This document shows, piece after piece, positions 9,368 through 16,328 of a DNA stretch of 64,000 nt (the stretch's first letter is position 1; each line of letters opens with the position of its first letter). This DNA is from Chloroflexota bacterium (lineage in GTDB: Bacteria; Chloroflexota; Dehalococcoidia; Tepidiformales; Tepidiformaceae). A model generated the notes under the pieces. The model saw only the letters and a program-made list of their open reading frames with translations, was not told the DNA's origin and made no database searches. The translations under genes and the position numbers were made by a program. The stretch spans positions 1-64,000 of the forward strand of contig JAPPAK010000006.1 in the NCBI GenBank assembly GCA_026705605.1, in the 5' to 3' direction.

Positions 9368-9997
9368 TCACGCGCCTTCGTCGCCGTCGGGCCGGGCCGC
9401 CCGGGCATCGGCCGCGGCCACCGTCAGCCGCACCCACGAGCACATCCCGCCCGGTTCGCCCAGGCCGGGCCCGGGCGCCCACTCCTCCATGCGCTCCTCG
9501 AAGGCGCGCAGCTCAGCGGCGAACTCCTCGGGCGACTCGGACTCGAGCCCGTCCATACGCTCCATCCACGCCTCCAGCTGGTGTGGGTAGGGCGGCGCGT
9601 CGAAGTCCTCGATGCGCTCGTGCCGCTCCAGGGCCTCCGCCTCCTCCGTCCCGATCGCACCCAGTGGCACGATCTGGAGCTCCGACAGGAACCGGAAGGG
9701 CGCGGTCGCGCCGAGCTCCTCGTCGGGCGCGCCGCCCGGCAGGAGCAGCACCTGCTCTGCGAACACGTCCCAGCCGCCCGGCAGGGCGTCCGCCCAGCAG
9801 GCCAGCGCCCACATCTCCTCCCCGCTCGGCTCCGCGCCGGCGCGCCACGCCCGCGCGCGGCTCTCGGGCAGGCCAGCGCTCCGCGCGAACTCCTCCAACG
9901 AGAGCCCGGACAGGTCCTCCAGGCGGCCCAGCCGCGCCGCGAAGTCCTCCGGGAGCGCCGGCCCCGCCGGCTCCTCGATCCGCTCATGTCGTTCCAT
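9368..9997 (-). CDS. Helix-turn-helix protein with long acidic C-terminus, third of the cassette
   Basis: The protein has 209 residues from ATG 9997. Residues ~14-65 (LPEDFAARLGRLEDLSGLS ... RARAWRAG) match the helix-turn-helix pattern of the flanking regulators. The remaining ~140 residues are acidic, rich in Glu and Ala, and contain predicted helices (for example EAWMERMDGLESESPEEF) with no recognised family. The phrase ERHERIE occurs both at the N-terminus and near residue 125, which suggests internal duplication. It lies 5 bases after the preceding stop. The acidic extension could be a protein-interaction or antirepressor-like module; this is inference. Confidence 0.6.
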   Translation of the reverse strand: MERHERIEEPAGPALPEDFAARLGRLEDLSGLSLEEFARSAGLPESRARAWRAGAEPSGEEMWALACWADALPGGWDVFAEQVLLLPGGAPDEELGATAPFRFLSELQIVPLGAIGTEEAEALERHERIEDFDAPPYPHQLEAWMERMDGLESESPEEFAAELRAFEERMEEWAPGPGLGEPGGMCSWVRLTVAAADARAARPDGDEGA

Positions 9998-10002
9998 GTT
10001 GG

Positions 10003-10287
10003 TTACCTCCTCCGTCGCCAGACGACGGTCACGTCCTCGTTCGTTACGGCCGCGAGGCCCCCGGGCACCCGCATCGCCACGAGCACCAGCGAGAGCATCG
10101 CGCCGCCGTTGGGGGCGCCGCCCTGCCGCCAGCGCAGGAGCTGGCGGCTGTCCACGCCGAGGGCCACCGCCAGCCCCTCCCAGGAGAGGCCGGTCAGCGT
10201 CCGCAGGCGCTCCAGCCGCGCCACGAAGTCCTCGGGGACGAGCGCGACGCCGGGCGGGAAGCTCAGCGCGCTGCCGCTGCTAGCCAT
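10003..10287 (-). CDS. Small XRE-like helix-turn-helix regulator, second of the cassette
   Basis: The protein has 94 residues. ATG 10287 overlaps the end of the upstream regulator gene by 8 bases, so translation is probably coupled. Residues ~18-65 (VPEDFVARLERLRTLTGLS, then LGVDSRQLLRWRQG) form a helix-turn-helix close to those of the two downstream genes. The C-terminus is basic (VVWRRRR). It is one of three paralogous regulators encoded back to back, with no effector domain. Confidence 0.65.
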   Translation of the reverse strand: MASSGSALSFPPGVALVPEDFVARLERLRTLTGLSWEGLAVALGVDSRQLLRWRQGGAPNGGAMLSLVLVAMRVPGGLAAVTNEDVTVVWRRRR

Positions 10288-10522
10288 CGTCGTCGGGCTC
10301 CACGTAGAACAGCTCGTCGAAGTCGTCGATGCCGAGCTCCTCCTGCAGCCGCCTGCGCCTGCGCGCCGACGGCGAGCGCTTGCCGCTCAGCACCTGCGAG
10401 AGGTAGCCGGGGTTCATGTCCACCAGCTTGGCGAACTCGCGCTGCGCCAGGTGGCGGCGGTGGAGGTGGTTCCACACCACCTCCGGCCGCACCAGCACGC
10501 GCGATCCCGGCCGGCGCTTCAT
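10280..10522 (-). CDS. XRE/Cro-like helix-turn-helix regulator, first of the cassette
   Basis: The protein has 80 residues from ATG 10522. AAAGGA lies upstream, and there is a 4-base ATGA overlap with the stop of the small gene before it. It has a Cro-like fold: HLAQREFAKLVDMNPGYLSQ followed by VLSGKRSPSARRRRRLQ, then an acidic tail (DDFDELFYVEPDDDG). The recognition helix NPGYLSQVLSGKR is the textbook XRE pattern and differs from its three downstream neighbours. It is likely the element's main repressor-type regulator, acting on the divergent promoter region toward the recombinase. The operator is not proven. Confidence 0.68.
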   Translation of the reverse strand: MKRRPGSRVLVRPEVVWNHLHRRHLAQREFAKLVDMNPGYLSQVLSGKRSPSARRRRRLQEELGIDDFDELFYVEPDDDG

Positions 10523-10701
10523 GCCGCGCCGTCCTTTCGCTCCGCCGGCGACTCCCCGCCGTCTGAGGAGCGATGCGGCGCTGCGGCGCTCCCGTTGCGG
10601 CCGGGCTGGACCAGCGTGCTGCGGGCGATGATGCGCGCCAGCCTGCGCAGGCCCTCGAGGCGCATCCGTTCCTGTTCGTCGGTCAGCGGCGTCGTCTTCA
10701 C
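10519..10701 (-). CDS. Small unknown protein at the head of the regulator cassette
   Basis: The protein has 60 residues from GTG 10701. Its stop overlaps the next ATG (ATGA), which supports its being translated. The N-terminal half is a predicted basic helix (EQERMRLEGLRRLARIIARSTL). The C-terminal half is hydrophilic, Ser/Gly-rich and likely disordered. No family is recognised and the ribosome binding site is weak. It is the promoter-proximal gene of the minus-strand operon and faces the recombinase gene. Confidence 0.45.
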   Translation of the reverse strand: MKTTPLTDEQERMRLEGLRRLARIIARSTLVQPGRNGSAAAPHRSSDGGESPAERKDGAA

Positions 10702-10780
10702 GGCGGTTGCTCACTTGCCCCATCCCGTCCGGCCGCCTGGGGAGTAGCGGTTGCACGCACCGGGGCGGTACACTCGGGTT

Positions 10781-10796
10781 TAGAACTCACGTTCTA
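10781..10796. promoter_or_regulatory. 16-bp palindrome TAGAAC-N4-GTTCTA, candidate operator
   Basis: TAGAACTCACGTTCTA is a perfect inverted repeat with a 4-base spacer, in the 256-base gap between the divergent regulator cassette and the recombinase gene. Its core GAAC-N4-GTTC matches the half-site spacing of the LexA box of Gram-positive-type bacteria, though the spacer here is not the usual alternating purine/pyrimidine type. It could equally be the operator of one of the cassette's own regulators. The rest of the gap (10702-10957) shows no gene; it contains a short direct repeat GATGTAGC near 10878-10893. Confidence 0.5.
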
Positions 10797-10957
10797 CGAG
10801 GAGCCTAGCCAATGAGACCGAGCCCCGCAACGGATTTCCGGCCCGTTTTGAGGCTTTGTGGGAAATCGTTTGCTCCGATGTAGCTGCGATGTAGCGCGAA
10901 CGACGCAGGAGCGCGAGATCACGCTAAAGTGAGCACGCAGATGAGGAGAAACACACC

Positions 10958-12664
10958 ATGACAGACCACCCCGAACCCACCACCGCCGCCCTCTACGCGC
11001 GCGTCTCCAGCGACCGCCAGGACGTCGACCTCTCCGTCGCTGCCCAGCTGCGGGCGCTGCGCGACTACGCGGAGAAGAACAACTACCTCGTCGTCCGCGA
11101 GTACGTCGACGAGGCCGAGAGCGGCCGCGTGGCAGACCGCCCCGAGTTCCGCAAGATGCTCGACGCCGCCACAGCTCCCGACGCGCCCTTCGAGCAGATC
11201 CTCGTCTGGAAGTTCAGCCGCTTCACCCGCAAGCGCGAGCACGCCGTCGCCTTCAAGTCGATGCTGCGCCGCCGCGGCGTCCGCGTCGTCTCCATCACCG
11301 AGCACGCCGACGACTCCCCCACCGGCAAGCTCATGGAGGCGATCATCGAGAGCGTCGACGAGTTCTACTCGGCGAACTTGGCCGAGGAGGTCACGCGCGG
11401 CATGCGCGAGGCCGCCTCGCGCGGCTTCTGGGTCTCCACCTACGCGCCCTACGGCTACAAGAAGGTGAAGGTCCAGGACGGGGCGAAGGAGCGCCCGAAG
11501 CTGGAGCTCGACCCGCCCGCCGACGCCGTGGTGCGCCGCATCTTCGACATGGTCCTCGCGGGCAAGAGCGTGCTCGACATCGTGCGCACCCTCAACGACG
11601 AGGGCATTCCCACGCGCAACGGCGGGCGCTGGGTGAAAAACACCGTGCACGGGATGCTCACCAACGAGTCCTACGCGGGCACGCTCGTCTGGGGGAAGCG
11701 GGCCACGAGCAAGGCGCCGCCGGTTCGCGTCGAGGGAGCGGTTCCGGCGATCGTGAGCCAGGAGCAGTTCGACCGGGTGCAGAGACTCCTCAAGTCGCGC
11801 GCTCCCAACGTCGTGCATCCCCGCCGCGCCTCGAGCCCCTATCTGCTGAGCGGCCTGGTCAAGTGCGAGAACTGCGGGCGCGCCCTCACGGGCGCCGAGG
11901 CGAAGAGCGGCCAGTACAGCTACTACATCTGCCAGTCGCTCATCAAGACCGGCAAGGAATCCTGCCCCACGCCGCGGCTCAACGCGAAGCGCTTCGAGGA
12001 GACGATCATCGGGCAACTCCGCGACCACGTCCTCACCGAGTCCAACATCCACGACCTCGTGCGCATGCTGGACGAGGAGATGGACGGCGTGGCGCGCGAG
12101 CAGCGTCAGCAACTGGAGACGATCGAGGCCGAGCTGGAGGACGTGCGCCGGCGCATGAGCCGCGTCTGGCAGGTGGTCGAGAACACGGACCTGGAGATGG
12201 CCGACGCCTCGGAGCGCATCAAGGAGCACCGCGAGCGCCAGCAGCTCCTGGAGGTCGCCGCCGACGAGGCCCGGGCGATGCTCGCCGAGCGCCGCGTGCT
12301 GCTGGACAGCGCCGATACCATCGCCGCCTTCGCCGAGGAGATGAGCGAATTCCTGCGCACAAGCGAGATCACCGAGACGCGGGCGTTCGTGCGCTCCTTC
12401 GTGAAGGCGATCCTCGTCGGCCCCGGACGGGCCACGATCCATTACACGATCCCGACCCCGCCGGACAGCCCCATCGACGGCGGAGACGCCGCAGACGTGG
12501 CTCTCTCAGGCCCAGTTCTGGGTACGGTCAGTGTTGGTGGAGGGGGCAGGATTCGAACCTGCGTACCGCTCTGCGGGGCAGATTTACAGTCTGCTGCCTT
12601 TAACCACTCGGCCACCCCTCCACCTGGTAAGCCCAGGAGGGGACTCGAACCCCTAACCTGCTGA
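10958..12664 (+). CDS. Large serine recombinase (integrase); C-terminus reads through tRNA-Tyr
   Basis: The reading frame has 568 codons from ATG 10958 (GAGGAG upstream). The resolvase catalytic domain starts at YARVSS (nucleophile Ser 17) and spans ~1-155. The recombinase DNA-binding domain is at ~165-280. A zinc ribbon (CENCGRALTG ... YYICQSL ... ESC) lies at ~303-335 and a coiled coil at ~370-455, all in the order expected for large serine integrases. The family integrates or excises mobile DNA between attP and attB. From about residue 526 the frame is encoded by the antisense strand of tRNA-Tyr and its stop lies inside tRNA-Thr, so the last ~43 residues are host DNA. The native end in the excised form would differ. 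Confidence 0.88.
   Translation: MTDHPEPTTAALYARVSSDRQDVDLSVAAQLRALRDYAEKNNYLVVREYVDEAESGRVADRPEFRKMLDAATAPDAPFEQILVWKFSRFTRKREHAVAFKSMLRRRGVRVVSITEHADDSPTGKLMEAIIESVDEFYSANLAEEVTRGMREAASRGFWVSTYAPYGYKKVKVQDGAKERPKLELDPPADAVVRRIFDMVLAGKSVLDIVRTLNDEGIPTRNGGRWVKNTVHGMLTNESYAGTLVWGKRATSKAPPVRVEGAVPAIVSQEQFDRVQRLLKSRAPNVVHPRRASSPYLLSGLVKCENCGRALTGAEAKSGQYSYYICQSLIKTGKESCPTPRLNAKRFEETIIGQLRDHVLTESNIHDLVRMLDEEMDGVAREQRQQLETIEAELEDVRRRMSRVWQVVENTDLEMADASERIKEHRERQQLLEVAADEARAMLAERRVLLDSADTIAAFAEEMSEFLRTSEITETRAFVRSFVKAILVGPGRATIHYTIPTPPDSPIDGGDAADVALSGPVLGTVSVGGGGRIRTCVPLCGADLQSAAFNHSATPPPGKPRRGLEPLTC
12538..12621 (-). tRNA. tRNA-Tyr (GTA), probable attachment site of the element
   Basis: This 84-base class II tRNA has acceptor stem GGAGGGG/CCCCTCC, discriminator A, a long variable arm, the T-loop GGTTCGAATCC and anticodon GTA in the loop ACTGTAAA. 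CCA is encoded (complement of 12535-12537). Its 3' end faces the recombinase gene only a few bases away. That is the standard arrangement for an element integrated at a tRNA 3' end. Confidence 0.95.
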
Positions 12665-12702
12665 TTACAAATCAGCCGCGCTGCCAGTTGCGCCACCTGG
12701 GC
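12630..12702 (-). tRNA. tRNA-Thr (TGT)
   Basis: This 73-base tRNA has acceptor GCCCAGG/CCTGGGC, discriminator T, D-arm GCGC/GCGC, the T-arm GGGGTTCGAGTCCCC and anticodon TGT in the loop TTTGTAA. CCA is not encoded directly (TTACCAG follows). It lies 8 bases upstream of tRNA-Tyr on the same strand, a common bacterial pairing, and is likely co-transcribed with it. Confidence 0.95.
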
Positions 12703-12882
12703 AGGGGGTCGACCCCACCTGCCGGGGGCCGTGTGTCACCGCTTTTGACGGCGGCGGCCCTGCGAGTATCGCCCCGCGTTCCCTCACCCGCAAACAGCAC
12801 GGCCTCGCGGGCGACACCCGGGTCTTGGCGTTCCCGCGTCCGGCCGCCAGCCTGCCGCGAAACGTATTCGTGGAGGAACGCG

Positions 12883-13227
12883 ATGAGCGAGGAGCCGGTA
12901 GCCGGCGACGAGAGCGCACAGGACAGCGACACGGAGGAGCGGCCCGAGCCCGTGATCGGCGCGGACGAGGAAGCCCCCGCCGGCGACGCAAGCGAAGCGG
13001 AGCTGGCAGAAGTCTTGCGCGAGACCCTGCTCGCCGCCCACGACGACCTGACGGCGGACGACCTGCCGGGCGAAAGCGTCGCCGAGGTGCGGGAGCGCTA
13101 CGTGGCCGCTCGCGAGCGGCTGGAGCGAGAGGCGCGGGTGCCAGCGGGCGCGCCGGGGCGATTCGCCCCCGCGCCGACCAGCGCCTTCGAGAAGATCCGC
13201 GAGGGGCTGACGCGCCTGAACGCCTGA
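12883..13227 (+). CDS. Acidic hypothetical protein
   Basis: The protein has 114 residues from ATG 12883, preceded by GTGGAGGAAC. The N-terminal half is very rich in Asp, Glu and Ala. The middle contains a possible helical repeat (SEAELAEVLRETLLAAHDDL), followed by a Pro/Ala linker and FEKIREGLTRLNA. No family is recognised. It is the first chromosomal gene beyond the tRNA pair and reads away from the element. GC-typical codon use and a good ribosome binding site argue that it is real. Confidence 0.55.
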   Translation: MSEEPVAGDESAQDSDTEERPEPVIGADEEAPAGDASEAELAEVLRETLLAAHDDLTADDLPGESVAEVRERYVAARERLEREARVPAGAPGRFAPAPTSAFEKIREGLTRLNA

Positions 13228-13276
13228 CCCTGCCGGTCGACGGCGGGGAAGCGCGGAGCTAGCCTGACCCGCGGCC

Positions 13277-13822
13277 GTGACCCGCACCATCGAGATTGTC
13301 GACTACGACCCCGCCTGGCCCGATGCCTTCGCCGGCATCAGCCAGGCGGTGGCGGCGGTGCTGGGTCCGCTGGCGCTTCGCATCGAGCACGTCGGCAGCA
13401 CCGCGGTCCCCGGGCTCGGCGCCAAGCCGATCATCGACCTTGATGTCGTCATCGAGTCGCCTCGCGATCTGCCGCGCGTCGTGGAGGCGTTGAGCACGCT
13501 TGGATACACGCACGAGGGGGACCGGGGCATCCCCGGCCGGGAGGCCTTTGGCCGCGAGGGAGCCGCTGTCCCGGCAGACGGGTCGGGGCGGGAGTGGCCC
13601 GCCCACCACCTGTACGTCTGCCCCAGCGACAGCGAGGAGCTGCGGCGACACCTGCGCTTCCGCGACCACCTCCGCAGCCACCCCGACTCCGCCGCCCGCT
13701 ACGACGCGCTCAAGCGCGACCTCGCGCGCCGCTACGCGAACGACATCGACGCCTACGTCGAAGGCAAGTCGGCGTTCGTCGAGCGCATCCTTGCGGTCGA
13801 CGGCTGGGAGGCGCGGAGCTAG
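13277..13822 (+). CDS. GrpB-family (UPF0157) nucleotidyltransferase-fold protein
   Basis: The protein has 181 residues from GTG 13277. It carries the family's hallmark HVGSTAVPGLGAKPIIDLDV (residues ~38-57), where GS and D-x-D are the catalytic-type positions of a nucleotidyltransferase fold. The N-terminal VDYDPAWP and the later HLYVCPSDSEELRRHLRFRD complete the GrpB pattern. The family is found free or fused to dephospho-CoA kinase. Its substrate is unknown. It lies 21 bases before the RCK gene, but no functional link is evident. Confidence 0.85.
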   Translation: MTRTIEIVDYDPAWPDAFAGISQAVAAVLGPLALRIEHVGSTAVPGLGAKPIIDLDVVIESPRDLPRVVEALSTLGYTHEGDRGIPGREAFGREGAAVPADGSGREWPAHHLYVCPSDSEELRRHLRFRDHLRSHPDSAARYDALKRDLARRYANDIDAYVEGKSAFVERILAVDGWEARS

Positions 13823-13843
13823 CATCGGCGGCAGGGGGAGACG

Positions 13844-14488
13844 ATGAACGTTGCCATCCTCGGCCTTGGACGCTTCGGCACGCAGCTCGCGCGCGAGCTC
13901 GCCGCCCTGGGTGTCGACGTGCTCGGCGTCGACCGTGACGGCGGGCGCGTGAACGAGGTGGTCGAGACGATCCTGCTGGCCGCCGAAGGGAACGTGGAGG
14001 AGGTCGAGTTCCTCGAGTCGCTCTCGCTGCACAACTACGACTCGGTGGTCGTGGCAATCGGCAGCGACGTGGCCACGAGCGTGCTCGTGACGCTCACGCT
14101 GAAGCAGCGCCTGCGCCTGACGCACGTGGTCGCCAAGGCGAGCACGGGCGAGCACACGCGCGCCCTCGAGCTGGCCGGCGCCGACGTACTCGTGAACCCG
14201 GAGCGCGAATCGGCCGAGCGCCTCGCGCACACGCTCGGCAGCAGCGACATCACCGACTACATGTCCCTCGGCGGGGCGCAGGGCATCGCGCGCGTGCGGG
14301 CGCCCTACTCGGCCACCGGCCACGCGATCGGCGAACTCGACATCGCGGGGCGCTACAACGTGTTCCTGCTGGCGCGACTGCGCGACACCTCGGTCACGTT
14401 CAACCCCGACGTGGAGGAGACGGTGCAGCAGGGCGACTTCTGGATCGTCGCCGGACGCGACGACCACCTGCGCGACCTGCAGCAGTAG
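13844..14488 (+). CDS. RCK/KtrA-type potassium channel regulatory protein
   Basis: The protein has 214 residues. The Rossmann-fold RCK_N domain starts at MNVAILGLGRFGTQLAREL (GxGxxG; residues ~5-10) with the acidic strand-end LGVDRD. The RCK_C/TrkA_C domain occupies about residues 130-214. Such proteins gate Ktr/Trk potassium channels by binding NAD(H) or ATP/ADP. No KtrB/TrkH membrane partner is nearby, so the channel must be encoded elsewhere. A strong terminator follows at 14520-14549. Confidence 0.85.
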   Translation: MNVAILGLGRFGTQLARELAALGVDVLGVDRDGGRVNEVVETILLAAEGNVEEVEFLESLSLHNYDSVVVAIGSDVATSVLVTLTLKQRLRLTHVVAKASTGEHTRALELAGADVLVNPERESAERLAHTLGSSDITDYMSLGGAQGIARVRAPYSATGHAIGELDIAGRYNVFLLARLRDTSVTFNPDVEETVQQGDFWIVAGRDDHLRDLQQ

Positions 14489-14519
14489 CGCCGGGCCGCC
14501 GTCGGTGTAGAGGGCACGA

Positions 14520-14549
14520 AAAACCGCCCGCGTTGCTGCGGGCGGTTTT
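14520..14549. terminator. Bidirectional intrinsic terminator
   Basis: A perfect 12-bp stem (AAAACCGCCCGC / GCGGGCGGTTTT) encloses a 6-base loop, with A and T runs on the outer sides. It lies between convergent genes: the RCK gene (+) and the 63-residue gene at 14600-14791 (-). It can therefore serve both strands. Confidence 0.9.
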
Positions 14550-14599
14550 GCTATCCCGGCGGAAAGGAGGAAACGCCGGGAGTCTCGCTCCGGAGCGGC

Positions 14600-14791
14600 C
14601 TAGGCCGCCCGGGTCATGCGGTGCTCCTCGTTGGTGATGAAGTCACTCTCGGAGAGCCAGTTCTTGAACTCCTTTACGGCGCCACACTCGTAGCAGCGGC
14701 CAAGGCTGACAGGCCCCGACGGCTCATCGATGCGCCAGCGGTGGAAGTGCTGGGGCTTCGCTGCGGTGTGTTTGGTGCTGCGCTTGTTCAT
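14600..14791 (-). CDS. Small CxxC protein, possible zinc-binding regulator
   Basis: The protein has 63 residues from ATG 14791, with GGAGG nine bases upstream. The first ~20 residues are basic and His-rich (NKRSTKHTAAKPQHFHRW). GRCYECGAVKEFKNW then supplies one CxxC, which with upstream His residues could bind zinc. No named family is recognised. It has its own well-formed promoter ~90 bases upstream and a leader with a small hairpin, and it ends at a strong terminator. It is thus a monocistronic unit that may be well expressed. Confidence 0.65.
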   Translation of the reverse strand: MNKRSTKHTAAKPQHFHRWRIDEPSGPVSLGRCYECGAVKEFKNWLSESDFITNEEHRMTRAA

Positions 14792-14882
14792 GACCGTACC
14801 TCCGTGGTTGACGTCGAAGGGCTCAAGCCCTACGCTCCTAAAGAAGAACCTCCGCTACTATGTTTTTCGAAGTTCTAGCACA

Positions 14883-14910
14883 AGTGTAGCAGGAGCGCCG
14901 AAAGCGTCAA
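14883..14910 (-). promoter_or_regulatory. Sigma-70-type promoter for the 63-residue CxxC protein
   Basis: On the minus strand, TTGACG (-35, complement of 14905-14910), 16 bases, then TACACT (-10, complement of 14883-14888). The transcript would start near 14875, giving an ~85-base leader before ATG 14791. The leader contains the small inverted repeat AGGGCTTGAGCCCT near 14816-14830. Confidence 0.5.
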
Positions 14911-14963
14911 GTGGTGGTTCCCGAGGCCCTTCCCCGGGCCTTACCATGGAGATGAAGGCTTCC

Positions 14964-15656
14964 ATGGCCCGATCGAACGGCAACGGCACCTCTCGCAAGT
15001 ACGGCCACGCGTGCCTGATCGCGCAATCCCTCGATGTGCTGGGCGATCGCTGGACGCTCCTGCTGCTGCGGGACCTGATGACCGGGCTGCGGCGCTACAC
15101 CGACATCCTCCAGAACTGTCCCGGCCTCTCCCCCAACGTCCTCGCCGACCGGCTGAAGATGCTGGAGCGCGAGGGGCTCGTTCACCGTCACTACGAGCGC
15201 GGCCTCCCGCCCCGCGTCGAGTACACACTTACCGAGAAAGGATGGTCCGTAAGGCCCATCCTTCTTTCATTGGTGGAGTGGGGCATGACCTACGCCAACC
15301 GCTTCACCCGCGAATCCGTCGGAGACACCGTCCCGACGGATTTTGCTGTCCGGATGGTGCCCACCTTCGCCTTCCAGCCGGAGCTCGCCGAGGGCGTGAA
15401 CGTTTCCCTCATGCTCGAGATCGACGACTGCGAGGGCTGCAGCGCCTGGACGTTCCAGATTGACGACGGCCGCCTCATTCCCCAGCGTGGCGGCGCCCCC
15501 TCGGACCTGCACTTCCGCACGGACACGCGGGGCTTCTTCCGTTTCTTCCGCGGGACCGACCCCGGGGAGTGCGGGGAGCTGCGGGGCCCGGTCGAGCTGG
15601 CGAAGTCGTTCCAGAGCTGCTTCGAGCTCGCGCCCCCGGTCCCGGTCGAGGCGTAG
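14964..15656 (+). CDS. HxlR-family transcriptional regulator fused to an SCP2-like domain
   Basis: The protein has 230 residues from ATG 14964 (GAAGG six bases upstream); ATG 14946 and 14952 are in-frame alternatives. Residues ~8-100 form the HxlR winged helix: YGHACLIAQSLDVLGDRWTL, then LLLRDLMTGLRRYTDIL and LSPNVLADRLKMLEREGLV. The C-terminal ~100 residues (FAFQPELAEGVNVSLMLEI ... FFRFFRGTDPGEC) resemble the SCP2 lipid-binding fold found on some HxlR regulators. It may sense a hydrophobic ligand. Target genes are unknown; the ferredoxin-P450 pair lies 1.6 kb downstream but is not adjacent. Confidence 0.85.
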   Translation: MARSNGNGTSRKYGHACLIAQSLDVLGDRWTLLLLRDLMTGLRRYTDILQNCPGLSPNVLADRLKMLEREGLVHRHYERGLPPRVEYTLTEKGWSVRPILLSLVEWGMTYANRFTRESVGDTVPTDFAVRMVPTFAFQPELAEGVNVSLMLEIDDCEGCSAWTFQIDDGRLIPQRGGAPSDLHFRTDTRGFFRFFRGTDPGECGELRGPVELAKSFQSCFELAPPVPVEA

Positions 15657-15748
15657 CCCCCGACCCCTGCGAGTTACACTTCGGGCCTACATACGTCTGT
15701 TCCCTCCGGGGGGTGGTAGGCTGCGGCGGCACGGAGGGGGTAGTTACT

Positions 15749-16189
15749 GTGCGCTGGCGAGAGGTAGACGCCGAAGGTGTAGAGAGGGAGCACGGGGAGT
15801 GGCTCGCCCTTGCACATGATGAGGTGATCGAGTTTGCCGGCAAGACCGTGCGTGACCTGCTCATCTTCACAGACCGTCGGGTTATCGTGACTGACACGCA
15901 GGGGTTCATCCGCAAGAAAACCGAATACACCTCGATCCCGTACGGCTCGATCACCCGTTGGTCAGTCGAGAGCAAGCGTGGATTGTTCGATGGAGCCGAC
16001 TTGAAGATATGGCTCAGTTCTCTCCCTGAGCCAGTCATTAATGTCGAGCTTCAAAAGGATGAGAGTGCCCAGGACATCATGGAGATGTTTGCCGAGCACC
16101 TGCTCCACGGAACTCCCTCCCTCGCTCCGGAAGAGGTCGTTCTTCCGGCAGAGGGGGATCGCAAGGCCCGCACATTCAGACCGGCCTAG
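15749..16189 (+). CDS. Bacterial PH-domain protein
   Basis: The protein has 146 residues from GTG 15749, with GGAGGGGG upstream. Residues ~28-120 match the bacterial PH (bPH_1) pattern: LLIFTDRRVIVTDTQGFIRKKTEYTSIPYG, then SITRWSVESK and a later LKIWLSS strand. The family forms PH-like barrels of mostly unknown function, some linked to membrane or stress responses. The C-terminal ~25 residues are hydrophilic. Codon use is somewhat less GC-rich than the neighbours. The gene stands alone. Confidence 0.72.
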   Translation: MRWREVDAEGVEREHGEWLALAHDEVIEFAGKTVRDLLIFTDRRVIVTDTQGFIRKKTEYTSIPYGSITRWSVESKRGLFDGADLKIWLSSLPEPVINVELQKDESAQDIMEMFAEHLLHGTPSLAPEEVVLPAEGDRKARTFRPA

Positions 16190-16328
16190 AAACTTGACCG
16201 AGAAAAGACCTACGTACCTCCGCCAGCCCCCAAGCGTTGGTAGGTGCCGCGCTCAAGGGTGGTGGCGCCACAGATGCAACCGCTGTGCCACGGAACTTGC
16301 TCAACTGACGCCCTGAACGCCTCCAGCC

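Noticed and set aside
12442-12696. A minus-strand ORF through the two tRNAs
   Set aside because: Its peptide is the familiar translation of tRNA genes; the tRNA folds explain the sequence.
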